This document shows positions 1 through 4,580 of a stretch of 7,753 nucleotides of DNA, piece by piece (positions within the stretch are counted from its first letter, which is position 1; each line of letters starts with the position of its first letter). This DNA comes from an uncultured Clostridia bacterium (GTDB taxonomy: Bacteria; Bacillota; Clostridia; Lachnospirales; CAG-274). Location of the stretch: assembly GCA_946630405.1 (NCBI GenBank), contig CAMOYW010000031.1, forward strand, positions 1 to 7,753, given 5' to 3'. The position numbers were made by a program, and so were the translations under genes. The notes beneath the pieces were generated by a model, which worked only from the letters and a program-made list of their open reading frames with translations, had not been told where the DNA came from and made no database searches.

Positions 1-108
1 GCTTTGATCGGCGCGGGGGCTGCCGTTTGTTCATGGCTTTATACTAAACCGCAACGGGTGATTATTCTATCGACATATTATACAAACCTTGACGGTTTAT
101 CATTGTGA
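1..108 (+). CDS. Possible C-terminal end of an upstream gene (partial, doubtful)
   Basis: The first reading frame is open from the window edge to a TGA at 106-108, giving 35 residues. The start is hydrophobic (ALIGAGAAVCSWLY), as in a membrane segment, followed by a short polar tail. No start codon or ribosome binding site can be seen because the gene would begin outside the window. An open stretch of 35 codons is not rare by chance, and no family is recognised. It is listed only because it is the sole candidate for the gene bordering the repeat region on the left. Confidence 0.22.
   Translation, partial: ALIGAGAAVCSWLYTKPQRVIILSTYYTNLDGLSL
84..98. repeat. Short inverted repeat, operator-like
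   Basis: AAACC at 84-88 and GGTTT at 94-98 form a perfect 5-bp inverted repeat around a 5-nt centre. On the minus strand a TATAAT hexamer lies directly beside it at 82-77, so the pair could be a leftward promoter with an operator. No acceptable -35 hexamer is found at normal spacing, so the assignment is weak. Confidence 0.2.
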
Positions 109-211
109 AAAGTACACAAACCGCCCTGGATCGCTTCCGGCGTCCGCTTCCGTCCTGGTGCTTCTGATCCCGTCCCGCCGTCATGCCGTCCCGATGATCC
201 CGATGAACATA

Positions 212-236
212 TACCAACTAACCCCGTGTGTTGGTA
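212..236. repeat. Perfect 7-bp hairpin in the non-coding region
   Basis: TACCAAC at 212-218 is exactly complementary to GTTGGTA at 230-236, with an 11-nt loop. No T-tract follows on either strand, so it is not an intrinsic terminator. It may be a protein-binding inverted repeat or part of an origin or untranslated RNA. Confidence 0.45.
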
Positions 237-348
237 GGTAATTCAAAAATCCTCGGTCAAAGTTCCGGCAGCGAAAATCCCGCCTCGATCCCGCCTCACG
301 GGGCGAAAATCCGCCAGGACTTCGACCACGTTTCCCCTATATATAAAA

Positions 349-405
349 CCCCGAACAGTCGTAGGTCGGTAACAGTCGTAGGTCGCCCCGAACAGTCGAG
401 TGTCC
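349..405. repeat. Iteron-like direct repeat cluster
   Basis: AACAGTCGTAGGTCG occurs exactly at 354-368 and 371-385, a 17-bp period. A third, divergent copy begins AACAGTCGAG at 391. The longer unit CCCCGAACAGTCG is exact at 349-361 and 386-398. Closely spaced direct repeats upstream of a promoter usually bind a replication initiator or a regulator, and the two helix-turn-helix proteins encoded at 1521-2176 are candidate ligands. The repeats are seen directly; their role is inference. There are too few units and the spacing is too short for a CRISPR array. Confidence 0.7.
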
Positions 406-443
406 TATTTTATTGAAGTTTGGGGTGTTCAAATGAGTACAGT

Positions 444-454
444 TGTTATATAAT
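444..454 (+). promoter_or_regulatory. Probable promoter -10 for the rightward genes
   Basis: The sequence TGTTATATAAT contains a perfect TATAAT at 449-454. Read two bases earlier it is an extended -10 element (TG at 444-445, then TATATA at 447-452). The -35 region is poor: TGTTCA at 426-431 is the best at 17-bp spacing. The site is about 55 bases upstream of the first rightward start codon. A small leader hairpin (CTGACA 463-468 with TGTCGG 475-480, one G-U pair) lies between. Confidence 0.45.
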
Positions 455-510
455 GTGGTTGGCTGACAGTAAGGTGTCGGTACATTCATCAAACAAAAGG
501 AGTAATTAAA

Positions 511-1011
511 ATGGCACAAGATTATTGGAAACCCATTAAGGACTATCCGCATCTGCTTATATCGAGGACGGGTAGAGTGTGGTCAACCACATACGACAAG
601 GAACTTCGCCCCCACCTGACTAACAGAGGGTATTTAAGGGTGAATTTGAGCAAGGATAAGACCGTAAAAAGGGTTAGCGTTCACAGGCTTGTTGCCGAGG
701 CTTTCATACCCAACCCCGGCAATCTGCCTGCCGTAGATCATATCGACGGGGACAAACTAAACAACCGTGTCGAGAATCTACAGTGGATAACCCAAAGCGA
801 TAATACCCGAAAATCGTGTAAAGGTAAAGGGAAACTCGGTACGCCCATTCCTGTTATCTGCGTTGAAACAGGCAAGGTTTACAAGTCATTAAAAGAAGCC
901 GCTACTGCACACCGAATACCGAGTGCAATTATGTCGTCGCTCGTAAAAGGAGAGTTTGACCACTACCACGGCTATCACTTTAAACCTTATGTAAAAAGCA
1001 ACGAGCAGTAA
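511..1011 (+). CDS. HNH homing endonuclease with NUMOD4 and NUMOD1-like motifs
   Basis: A 166-residue protein in three visible parts. Residues 3-25 fit the NUMOD4 motif (W6, P8, Y12, S19, G21, V23). Residues 56-94 are an HNH core: VHRLVAEAF contributes His58 and VDHIDGDKLNN contributes Asp76, His77 and Asn85. Residues 115-145, VICVETGKVYKSLKEAA onward, resemble a NUMOD1 DNA-recognition helix-turn-helix. Such freestanding enzymes nick or cut a specific site in related phage genomes and so spread their own gene. AAGGAG at 497-502 precedes the ATG by 8 bases. The gene appears intact and stands first in the rightward set, separated from the next gene by 129 structured non-coding bases, which fits later insertion at an operon head. 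The HNH assignment is firm; the target site is unknown. Confidence 0.93.
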   Translation: MAQDYWKPIKDYPHLLISRTGRVWSTTYDKELRPHLTNRGYLRVNLSKDKTVKRVSVHRLVAEAFIPNPGNLPAVDHIDGDKLNNRVENLQWITQSDNTRKSCKGKGKLGTPIPVICVETGKVYKSLKEAATAHRIPSAIMSSLVKGEFDHYHGYHFKPYVKSNEQ

Positions 1012-1140
1012 CAAGTCCCTTGCCTTTTTGCAACCTTTTCGGTCTATATGTTTGTGCTAACTGCACAATAGCAATTATAACCGCAAGGGTTTACTATATA
1101 GCCATAAGCCACAGGGCAACAAAATTGGAGGTAAAAGACA
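1012..1140 (+). promoter_or_regulatory. Structured gap / leader before the 63-aa gene
   Basis: CCCTTGC at 1017-1023 is complementary to GCAAGGG at 1083-1089. Inside lies a perfect hairpin, TTGTGC 1052-1057 with GCACAA 1063-1068. An alternative hairpin pairs TTGC 1020-1023 with GCAA 1030-1033 and would compete with the long-range stem. A weak promoter is possible at TTGTGC (1052-1057) and TATAAC (1076-1081), spacing 18. GGAGG at 1127-1131 is the ribosome binding site of the next gene. This could be a leader RNA or merely the scar of the endonuclease insertion. Confidence 0.4.
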
Positions 1141-1332
1141 ATGGTAAAAGTTGGAGAAATCAGAGCAAAGACAGCAACTTACATCATCAAGTACGACGAA
1201 GCTAAGGGAGAATACCGTTTAATATCTAAGTGGTATCACATGGGCGGATGGCACACAAGAACAATAGCGAAGAACGAGAGCTTACAGTATTGCGTTTATC
1301 TTATCGCTGACAGAATTAGGAAAGGAGACTAA
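1141..1332 (+). CDS. Small hypothetical phage protein, 63 aa
   Basis: The family is not recognised. The protein has an alternating N-terminal half (ATYIIKYDEAKGEYRLISKWY) that looks like two or three beta-strands with aromatic residues, then a helical C-terminus ending in basic residues. It has one cysteine and no membrane segment. The start is supported by GGAGG at 1127-1131, nine bases before the ATG. The next gene starts four bases after its stop, and its last codons carry that gene's AAAGGAG ribosome binding site, so the two are probably co-translated. Small size, solid ribosome binding site and tight spacing make it a real gene with unknown role, possibly a DNA mimic or host-takeover protein, but nothing shows this directly. 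Confidence 0.8.
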   Translation: MVKVGEIRAKTATYIIKYDEAKGEYRLISKWYHMGGWHTRTIAKNESLQYCVYLIADRIRKGD

Positions 1333-1336
1333 TACA

Positions 1337-1516
1337 ATGGCAAACATCAGCAGATACAGGGTAAAGACGACTAAAGAACTCAATAGCCTAACGAAAGACT
1401 TTCGGAAGATCGGCTATAACATCATTACTTTTGGCAACGACGTTAGGGAACTTGAAAAGGGTTCGCACACGGTAGTAATAATAAAAGAAAAGAGAAAAGA
1501 AAAGGAAGGCAGGTAA
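1337..1516 (+). CDS. Small hypothetical protein, 59 aa
   Basis: A short frame from ATG 1337 to TAA 1514-1516. AAAGGAG at 1321-1327 lies nine bases upstream, inside the end of the preceding gene. The product starts MANISRYRVKTTKELNSL and has the pattern helix (residues 11-25), strand (IGYNIITFG), strand (HTVVIIK), then a highly charged Lys/Glu/Arg tail. This suggests a small alpha/beta domain with a basic tail, perhaps binding nucleic acid or another protein. No family is recognised. The next gene begins five bases later, consistent with one transcript. Confidence 0.78.
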   Translation: MANISRYRVKTTKELNSLTKDFRKIGYNIITFGNDVRELEKGSHTVVIIKEKRKEKEGR

Positions 1517-1520
1517 CACA

Positions 1521-1889
1521 ATGGCAGACTACATCACAACAAGACAGTATGCGGATATGCACGGCATCCCGCTTGAAACGGTACGCACCTGGACTAAGGC
1601 GAAGAAGATACCGTTCATCAAGGTAGGCGATTCAATAATGATCGAGCGCAGCACACCTATTCCGGCAAAGAGGAAGCCGGGCGTTAAGAGCGTAGAGGAA
1701 AAAGAGATTGCTGAATTTAACCGTATGTTTAAGAGCAAGCAGTTCAAAGTCAAGATTACCAGGGCTTACTATATCAGCATCGAGGACGGCACGGGCAAGG
1801 AAGTAGCATCTGACTTCACGTTCCTTACCAAAGCGGATGCAGAAGCTATCGGCAAGCGCATGAAGTCAGAAGTCGAGGGTAGGTTATGA
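1521..1889 (+). CDS. Excisionase/MerR-like helix-turn-helix protein, 122 aa
   Basis: The N-terminal 42 residues form a winged-helix pattern of the excisionase/MerR type: ITTRQYADMHGIPLETVRTW is the helix-turn-helix, and IPFIKVGDSIMIE is the wing strand pair that normally follows in such proteins. A Pro/Lys/Arg linker (residues 46-57) leads to a C-terminal domain (about 75-118) with strands KVKIT, YYISIEDG and ASDFTFL and a final helix. The protein is much longer than a classical excisionase, so the tail is an added domain of unknown role. Its stop overlaps the next start as ATGA (1886-1889). With the XRE-type gene that follows it probably forms a regulatory pair. No integrase is in the window, so an excision role is not shown; a transcription regulator is equally possible. 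Confidence 0.72.
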   Translation: MADYITTRQYADMHGIPLETVRTWTKAKKIPFIKVGDSIMIERSTPIPAKRKPGVKSVEEKEIAEFNRMFKSKQFKVKITRAYYISIEDGTGKEVASDFTFLTKADAEAIGKRMKSEVEGRL

Positions 1890-2171
1890 GCAAAGCTGAA
1901 CAGTTAATAGTCAAACGCCTGCGAGAAAACATAGATTTCCTTATCAAAATACGGAAGGAAAAGATAGGCGAGGTTGAAACGGCTATCGGTGTCAGCATAG
2001 GCTATCTGTCGAGAGCGAAAGAGTACGCTGATCTCCCGATAAGCAAAGTAGTGCGGACGGCTGAATACTTCGGCGTATCTGTCGATAGTCTGATACATAG
2101 CAATTACAAGGCAGAATATCTTAAAAAGCAGATAGCCGAATTGCAGGCAGAATTAAAGGAAGTCGAGGGTA
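1869..2171 (+). repeat. 13-bp direct repeat at the ends of two adjacent genes
   Basis: GAAGTCGAGGGTA occurs at 1869-1881 and 2159-2171; the entry spans both copies. Each copy lies at the 3' end of a gene, encodes Glu-Val-Glu-Gly in frame and provides the GAGGG ribosome binding site for the next gene. It may mark a duplicated junction or be convergence under coding plus ribosome-binding constraint. Confidence 0.55.
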
Positions 2172-2176
2172 ACTGA
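1886..2176 (+). CDS. XRE/Cro-CI-like regulator with C-terminal coiled coil, 96 aa
   Basis: Residues 6-70 match the helical layout of a Cro/CI-type domain: KRLRENIDFLIKIRK, then KIGEVETAIGVSIGYLSR as the helix-turn-helix, then ISKVVRTAEYFGVSVDSLI, where the 'A-YFGVS-D-L' ending is typical of the last helices of this fold. Residues 74-94 (KAEYLKKQIAELQAELKEVE) have a heptad-like pattern and probably form a short coiled coil for dimerisation. It would bind operator DNA; the repeats at 349-405 are one possible site (inference). The start is fixed by the ATGA overlap with the upstream gene and by GAGGG at 1875-1879. The adjacent excisionase-like gene and the membrane microprotein downstream form one compact unit. 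Confidence 0.8.
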   Translation: MSKAEQLIVKRLRENIDFLIKIRKEKIGEVETAIGVSIGYLSRAKEYADLPISKVVRTAEYFGVSVDSLIHSNYKAEYLKKQIAELQAELKEVEGN

Positions 2177-2177
2177 T

Positions 2178-2270
2178 ATGGCAGTTATATTCATTGTTGG
2201 AGTTTTGTTCGTTCTCGTTTGCGTAGCCGTTGCAGGTGCAATAACGATGATACGGGATAAGAAGAAATAA
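2178..2270 (+). CDS. 30-aa single-pass membrane microprotein
   Basis: The frame runs from ATG 2178 to TAA 2268-2270, one base after the preceding stop. Residues 2-24 are almost entirely hydrophobic (AVIFIVGVLFVLVCVAVAGA onward), ideal for one membrane helix, followed by the positively charged tail MIRDKKK, which predicts the C-terminus in the cytoplasm. GAGGG at 2165-2169 lies eight bases upstream. Its stop TAA abuts the AAGGAG of the following gene. Tiny membrane proteins in phage early regions can act as superinfection-exclusion or host membrane effectors; that role is inference here. It is distinct in sequence from the two membrane microproteins in the leftward array. Confidence 0.72.
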   Translation: MAVIFIVGVLFVLVCVAVAGAITMIRDKKK

Positions 2271-2281
2271 GGAGCAAATAT

Positions 2282-2692
2282 ATGAAGATAAACAACCTTA
2301 ATGATTTCATCACGCCTAAACAGGCTTTTGGTAAAATCCCCGATATTTCGGATATGTCCGGCTACGATTCACCTATAAGAATGATTGTCGGTGAAATAGA
2401 AACGAAAATGGAAGCCGATACAATGTCAGTTATTCAGCGTTACGGAATTGACGTTGACAAGGACGAACTGATAAAGGCACTCAATTATGATCGAGGACAG
2501 TACGAGAAGGGTTATGCCGATAGAGGAAACATGATAGTACCCGCCACGCTTGAAATGGATCAGCGTGGTACGGTACGGCAAATCAAGGGGTATCTCGATA
2601 AGGCAACGCAAATTATCTACGCCAATTCGATAACGGTTGAATGTGCGGAAGCGATAGGTTGGAAAATAAAAGTAAGCGAGGACAAAGCATGA
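2282..2692 (+). CDS. Hypothetical phage protein with YDRGQYEKGYADR motif, 136 aa
   Basis: AAGGAG at 2269-2274 lies seven bases before the ATG. The central part (residues 47-84), with DELIKALNYDRGQYEKGYAD, resembles a motif I recall from many small hypothetical proteins of Clostridia phages; its function is not established to my knowledge. The N-terminal 30 residues are low in regular pattern, and the C-terminal 45 are predicted strand and helix ending in acidic residues. No catalytic signature, metal site or membrane segment is visible. Its stop overlaps the next start as ATGA (2689-2692), so the two are probably translationally coupled. Confidence 0.8.
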   Translation: MKINNLNDFITPKQAFGKIPDISDMSGYDSPIRMIVGEIETKMEADTMSVIQRYGIDVDKDELIKALNYDRGQYEKGYADRGNMIVPATLEMDQRGTVRQIKGYLDKATQIIYANSITVECAEAIGWKIKVSEDKA

Positions 2693-3183
2693 AGGGCATT
2701 ATCGGTACATCAATGCAGGGGCGAGATTACTATAAGCGCCCCGACAAGGTGAGAGCAAACTGTAAAACCTGCGAGCATTGTAAAGAGTACGACAAGGCTA
2801 ATGATCGTGTCCTGTGCGGAAAGTGGGGCGAGTGGAAATACAAGCAGAAAAGATTATGCCGTTGGTTTAGCACGATTCCGCAAAAGGCTCACGGTAGTAC
2901 CTGTCAGGTGAACGGTGTAACGGTGAAGTTCCTCAACAAAAATCTTCACTTCCATATCTACTATCGGGAATTGCCTAATGGAGAGTGGATATATGCAGGT
3001 AAGGCATACGGCTATAACGAGAACAATGCTATATGCAAATTCGGGAAATCACCGCAACGGCTCGTCAAGGTCAGGAAAGTCGAATACAAGGCAGAAATAC
3101 ACAACGAGGATATAGAAAAGATAGAAACATACGGCGAGAACAATATCCCGAAAATCATTTGGAAAAAGAAAGATAAGCAATAA
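2689..3183 (+). CDS. Cys-rich hypothetical protein with N-terminal zinc-finger-like cluster, 164 aa
   Basis: The chosen ATG overlaps the previous stop (ATGA) and has GCGAGGA at 2676-2682 six bases upstream. An in-frame upstream ATG at 2641 lies within the preceding gene and lacks this support. Cysteines at 25, 28, 31, 43 and 57 (CKTCEHCKEYD, VLCGKW, RLCRWF) form a C-x2-C-x2-C...C...C pattern that probably binds one zinc ion; similar 'C-x-x-C-x-x-C-x-Y' openings occur in small phage proteins. Residues 70-135 look beta-rich with many aromatics (LHFHIYYRELPNGEWIYAGK), and the tail is basic. The function is unknown. It is the last rightward gene; its stop lies immediately before the convergent terminator hairpin. 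Confidence 0.8.
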   Translation: MKGIIGTSMQGRDYYKRPDKVRANCKTCEHCKEYDKANDRVLCGKWGEWKYKQKRLCRWFSTIPQKAHGSTCQVNGVTVKFLNKNLHFHIYYRELPNGEWIYAGKAYGYNENNAICKFGKSPQRLVKVRKVEYKAEIHNEDIEKIETYGENNIPKIIWKKKDKQ

Positions 3184-3186
3184 AAA

Positions 3187-3206
3187 AGGGGCGATTACTC
3201 GCCCCT
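3187..3206 (-). terminator. Intrinsic terminator of the leftward array
   Basis: AGGGGCG (3187-3193) pairs perfectly with CGCCCCT (3200-3206) around a 6-nt loop. On the minus strand the stem is followed by six T residues (plus-strand A at 3182-3187), the classic leftward terminator form. On the plus strand the stem is followed by AAATTC, which is poor. The leftward 56-aa gene ends inside the loop, and the rightward gene ends four bases before the stem. Confidence 0.85.
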
Positions 3207-3365
3207 AAATTCTGCAAAAATATCGTCCTGCTTAAACGGCTGATTCCCGAAGCGGTCTGTAAACTCCGAACACCGTTCCGCACACTCGGTTATATGCCCT
3301 ATCACCTTGCAGACGTGATTATCTTTCATATCACCGCAGTAATTACGGCACTCATACATTGGCAT
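3195..3365 (-). CDS. Cys-rich microprotein, 56 aa
   Basis: The short leftward frame starts at ATG 3365 and stops at TAA 3197-3195, within the terminator loop. AAGGAG at 3381-3376 lies ten bases upstream of the start, which favours this ATG over the one two codons later. The product begins MPMYECRNYCGD and has Cys at 6, 10, 19, 28 and 32 with His17 and His24 between them, enough for one zinc site, followed by an acidic tail (KQDDIFAEFRGE). No family is recognised. It overlaps the preceding gene by 14 bases in another frame. It is the promoter-distal gene of the leftward array. Confidence 0.75.
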   Translation of the reverse strand: MPMYECRNYCGDMKDNHVCKVIGHITECAERCSEFTDRFGNQPFKQDDIFAEFRGE

Positions 3366-3510
3366 TGTCGCTTTTCTCCTTATCTTCTTTTATCAGCATG
3401 GAATTGAAAAGCTCGATTACACCCTCGCTATTCCACACACTATGCTCACGAATCTTTCTCTTAAACTTTTTTGCATCTATCTTCCTAATATTCTTTTCAG
3501 AATCATCCAT
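3352..3510 (-). CDS. Charged helical microprotein, 52 aa
   Basis: The frame runs from ATG 3510 to TGA 3354-3352. AGGAG at 3522-3518 precedes the start by seven bases. The product starts MDDSEKNIRKIDAKKFKRKI, a basic helix after a short acidic cap, then a hydrophobic patch (VIELFNSMLI) and a charged tail. It could be a small nucleic-acid-binding or partner-binding helical protein. No family is recognised. The ribosome binding site of the next gene lies within its last codons, and the genes overlap by 14 bases, supporting both as real. It is separated from the upstream 101-aa gene by 133 structured non-coding bases. Confidence 0.68.
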   Translation of the reverse strand: MDDSEKNIRKIDAKKFKRKIREHSVWNSEGVIELFNSMLIKEDKEKSDNANV

Positions 3511-3643
3511 ATTCGTTCTCCTATCTTCAAACGATAAATTACTCTAATTCGTTGTTCGTGCGTCATACAGGCTAATTTCGTGCGAATTAGGGGTATATCT
3601 TGCCCGTAGTCATTAGTCGAACTACGGGCATGGATATTTTCGC
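3511..3643 (-). promoter_or_regulatory. Structured intergenic spacer inside the leftward array
   Basis: This is the only sizeable non-coding gap in the leftward array. CGAATTAG at 3583-3590 can pair with CTAATTCG at 3544-3551 or, alternatively, with CTAATT at 3572-3577, so two mutually exclusive hairpins are possible. A stronger 10-bp stem lies at 3601-3630. No convincing promoter hexamers were found on the minus strand. It may govern expression of the last two microproteins through attenuation, processing or RNA stability; this is inference. Confidence 0.4.
3601..3630. repeat. Perfect 10-bp inverted repeat (strong hairpin)
   Basis: TGCCCGTAGT at 3601-3610 and ACTACGGGCA at 3621-3630 are perfectly complementary around a 10-nt loop. 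On the minus strand no T-tract follows. On the plus strand ATATTTT follows a few bases later, so it could weakly terminate rightward transcripts that pass the 3187-3206 hairpin. It may instead stabilise or process the leftward mRNA. Confidence 0.6.
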
Positions 3644-3949
3644 TTAATGCTTTTTCTTTTTTCCGTGATCTTCCCGCCTTGCGAAGTCTTTTCTTGCGGA
3701 ACTAAAAACTTCCTTCGGTTTGTCGGCAGGCTTTACGGGTGTATCTTCCGTAAATGTACCTTCAAAGTAGATTTCGTCGCCGTTGATAACGATGCCAAAT
3801 CCTTCCCAACGGTCAGATGCCTTTACGGTGTCAGCACTCTCAATAAGTCCCTTGCACATTCCTTCGGGTGCGGAAGTCTTAACGTATGCACTTCCGGCTT
3901 TTTTAATAATCACTACTTTGCCGTCTTTTGCGTTCAGCTTGTATGCCAT
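3644..3949 (-). CDS. Hypothetical protein, beta-rich with basic tail, 101 aa
   Basis: A strong AAAGGAGG at 3967-3960 lies ten bases before the ATG. Residues 1-72 alternate as short strands (GKVVIIKKAG, SAYVKTSA, FGIVINGDEIYFEGTF), suggesting a small beta-barrel or sandwich. A Pro/Lys linker (TPVKPADKPKE) then leads to a disordered basic tail ending GKKKKH, which could contact DNA or RNA. There is one cysteine and no catalytic signature. No family is recognised. It follows the DUF1064 gene by 20 bases and precedes the structured gap, and may once have been the last gene of the array. Confidence 0.82.
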   Translation of the reverse strand: MAYKLNAKDGKVVIIKKAGSAYVKTSAPEGMCKGLIESADTVKASDRWEGFGIVINGDEIYFEGTFTEDTPVKPADKPKEVFSSARKDFARREDHGKKKKH

Positions 3950-3969
3950 TATCGGTATTCCTCCTTTCT

Positions 3970-4377
3970 TTATACTTCTTTAATTCTAATGCCGTAACGG
4001 TATAGCATCAACTTTTTCTTGATCCTGTATTCAGGTGTCCTGGTTATCGGAGATTTAGCATCTTCGACTACCGTTTCTTTTGTTTCATTGTCTATGTAAA
4101 CAAAGTCAGCGATGTAGCAGCATTTGCGTTCTAAAAGAACTTGCTTATCTTTTAACGGCTTGCCGTTCTTCCCGTATCGTTTCTCGGTAGCATACTGATT
4201 CGGGATCAGTTCAAACTCGACTTGAAGTCGCAGGTCGGATATAACACCGCCACGTTCTAACAGTTTTAATTCCAGGTAACGCTCTGCTTCGTGCTTGCTA
4301 TCAAACTTGATCCCGTCCACAACGCACTTCGAGGCATTGTATTTCGTGGCGTTCCTTCTCCAACCTCGGTATGCCAT
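3970..4377 (-). CDS. DUF1064-family protein, PD-(D/E)XK nuclease-like, 135 aa
   Basis: The product fits the phage DUF1064 family, commonly associated with a PD-(D/E)XK endonuclease (Holliday-junction-resolvase-like) fold and found in Firmicute phage replication regions. Visible hallmarks are VDGIKFDSKHEAERYLELK (Glu30), YIADFVYID (Asp91) and VVEDAKS, whose Asp106-Ala-Lys108 reads as the (D/E)XK pair. The end, EYRIKKKLMLYRYGI, is also typical. It would act on branched DNA, but activity is not shown. The start is set at 4377 rather than an in-frame ATG at 4401: AAGGAG lies nine bases upstream of 4377, and the start overlaps the preceding stop as TAATG. All putative catalytic residues are present, so it looks intact. 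Confidence 0.85.
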   Translation of the reverse strand: MAYRGWRRNATKYNASKCVVDGIKFDSKHEAERYLELKLLERGGVISDLRLQVEFELIPNQYATEKRYGKNGKPLKDKQVLLERKCCYIADFVYIDNETKETVVEDAKSPITRTPEYRIKKKLMLYRYGIRIKEV

Positions 4378-4580
4378 TAGTTCGCACTCCTTGTATTCCA
4401 AATGTCGTAGGCGTCGGATAACGATTTCGCAAAATAGCCGTCAATCTCAAACTCGTTAAACTTACACTTTTCTGCATAGTTGTCGTGGTAAACATGAAAT
4501 TCATTTAACGCAGAATTATACATGATGTTCACACTATCACCGCAAAACGGGCAAGGCTTCAATTTTGAATTGTTTATCAT
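4377..4580 (-). CDS. Lar-like zinc protein (restriction-alleviation family resemblance), 67 aa
   Basis: The opening LKPCPFCGDSV (Cys10, Cys13) and the ending A-x-D-I-W-N-T-R (Trp61) are the two signatures of the Lar-type small zinc proteins abundant in phages. Lar of the Rac prophage relieves host type I restriction. The second metal knuckle is reduced: only Cys39 is present, with His29 and His32 as possible replacements. Both ends of the gene use one-base stop/start overlaps (TAATG), so translation is coupled to its neighbours. A weak GAGAGG lies ten bases upstream. Family resemblance is clear, but an anti-restriction role is inference because most homologues are uncharacterised. Confidence 0.78.
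   Translation of the reverse strand: MINNSKLKPCPFCGDSVNIMYNSALNEFHVYHDNYAEKCKFNEFEIDGYFAKSLSDAYDIWNTRSAN

Larger units (their letters stand above)
109..510. other. Non-coding, C-rich, repeat-bearing region
   Basis: About 400 bases contain no credible gene on either strand. The part from about 115 to 340 is visibly richer in C and G than the genes that follow. It contains short repeats: CCGTCCCG at 170-177 and 186-193, TGATCCCG at 165-172 and 195-202, CCCGCCTC at 279-286 and 290-297, and GCGAAAATCC at 271-280 and 303-312. A hairpin lies at 212-236 and an iteron-like cluster at 349-405, with the promoter for the rightward genes downstream. This is the appearance of a replication origin or regulatory hub, but the function is inference; no DnaA boxes or Rep gene were recognised. 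Confidence 0.6.

Noticed and set aside
212..275. tRNA or attachment-site tRNA fragment
   Set aside because: A TTCAAAAATCC stretch resembles a T-loop, but the T-stem does not pair and no acceptor or anticodon arms can be built.
349..405. CRISPR array
   Set aside because: There are only two to three units, spaced 2-5 bases apart, without spacers.
228..416. Rightward open frame through the repeat region
   Set aside because: It begins at a non-ATG codon inside the hairpin without a ribosome binding site and is made up of the direct repeats.
337..552. Leftward open frame across the promoter region
   Set aside because: It overlaps the iterons, promoter and the start of the clearly real HNH gene, has no ribosome binding site, and its composition is not protein-like.
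1020..1205. Rightward frame beginning in the structured gap
   Set aside because: It uses a weak start, lacks a ribosome binding site and overlaps the 63-aa gene, which has strong GGAGG support.
1521..1889. Definite prophage excisionase
   Set aside because: The fold resembles excisionases, but the protein is long and no integrase or attachment site is visible, so only a helix-turn-helix call is justified.
3359..3547. Rightward frame over the two leftward microproteins
   Set aside because: It starts at TTG with no binding site. The opposite strand has two frames with good ribosome binding sites and proper spacing.
3601..3630. Intrinsic terminator of the leftward array
   Set aside because: The stem is strong but lacks a T-tract on the minus strand, and two further leftward genes with ribosome binding sites lie beyond; the proper terminator is at 3187-3206.
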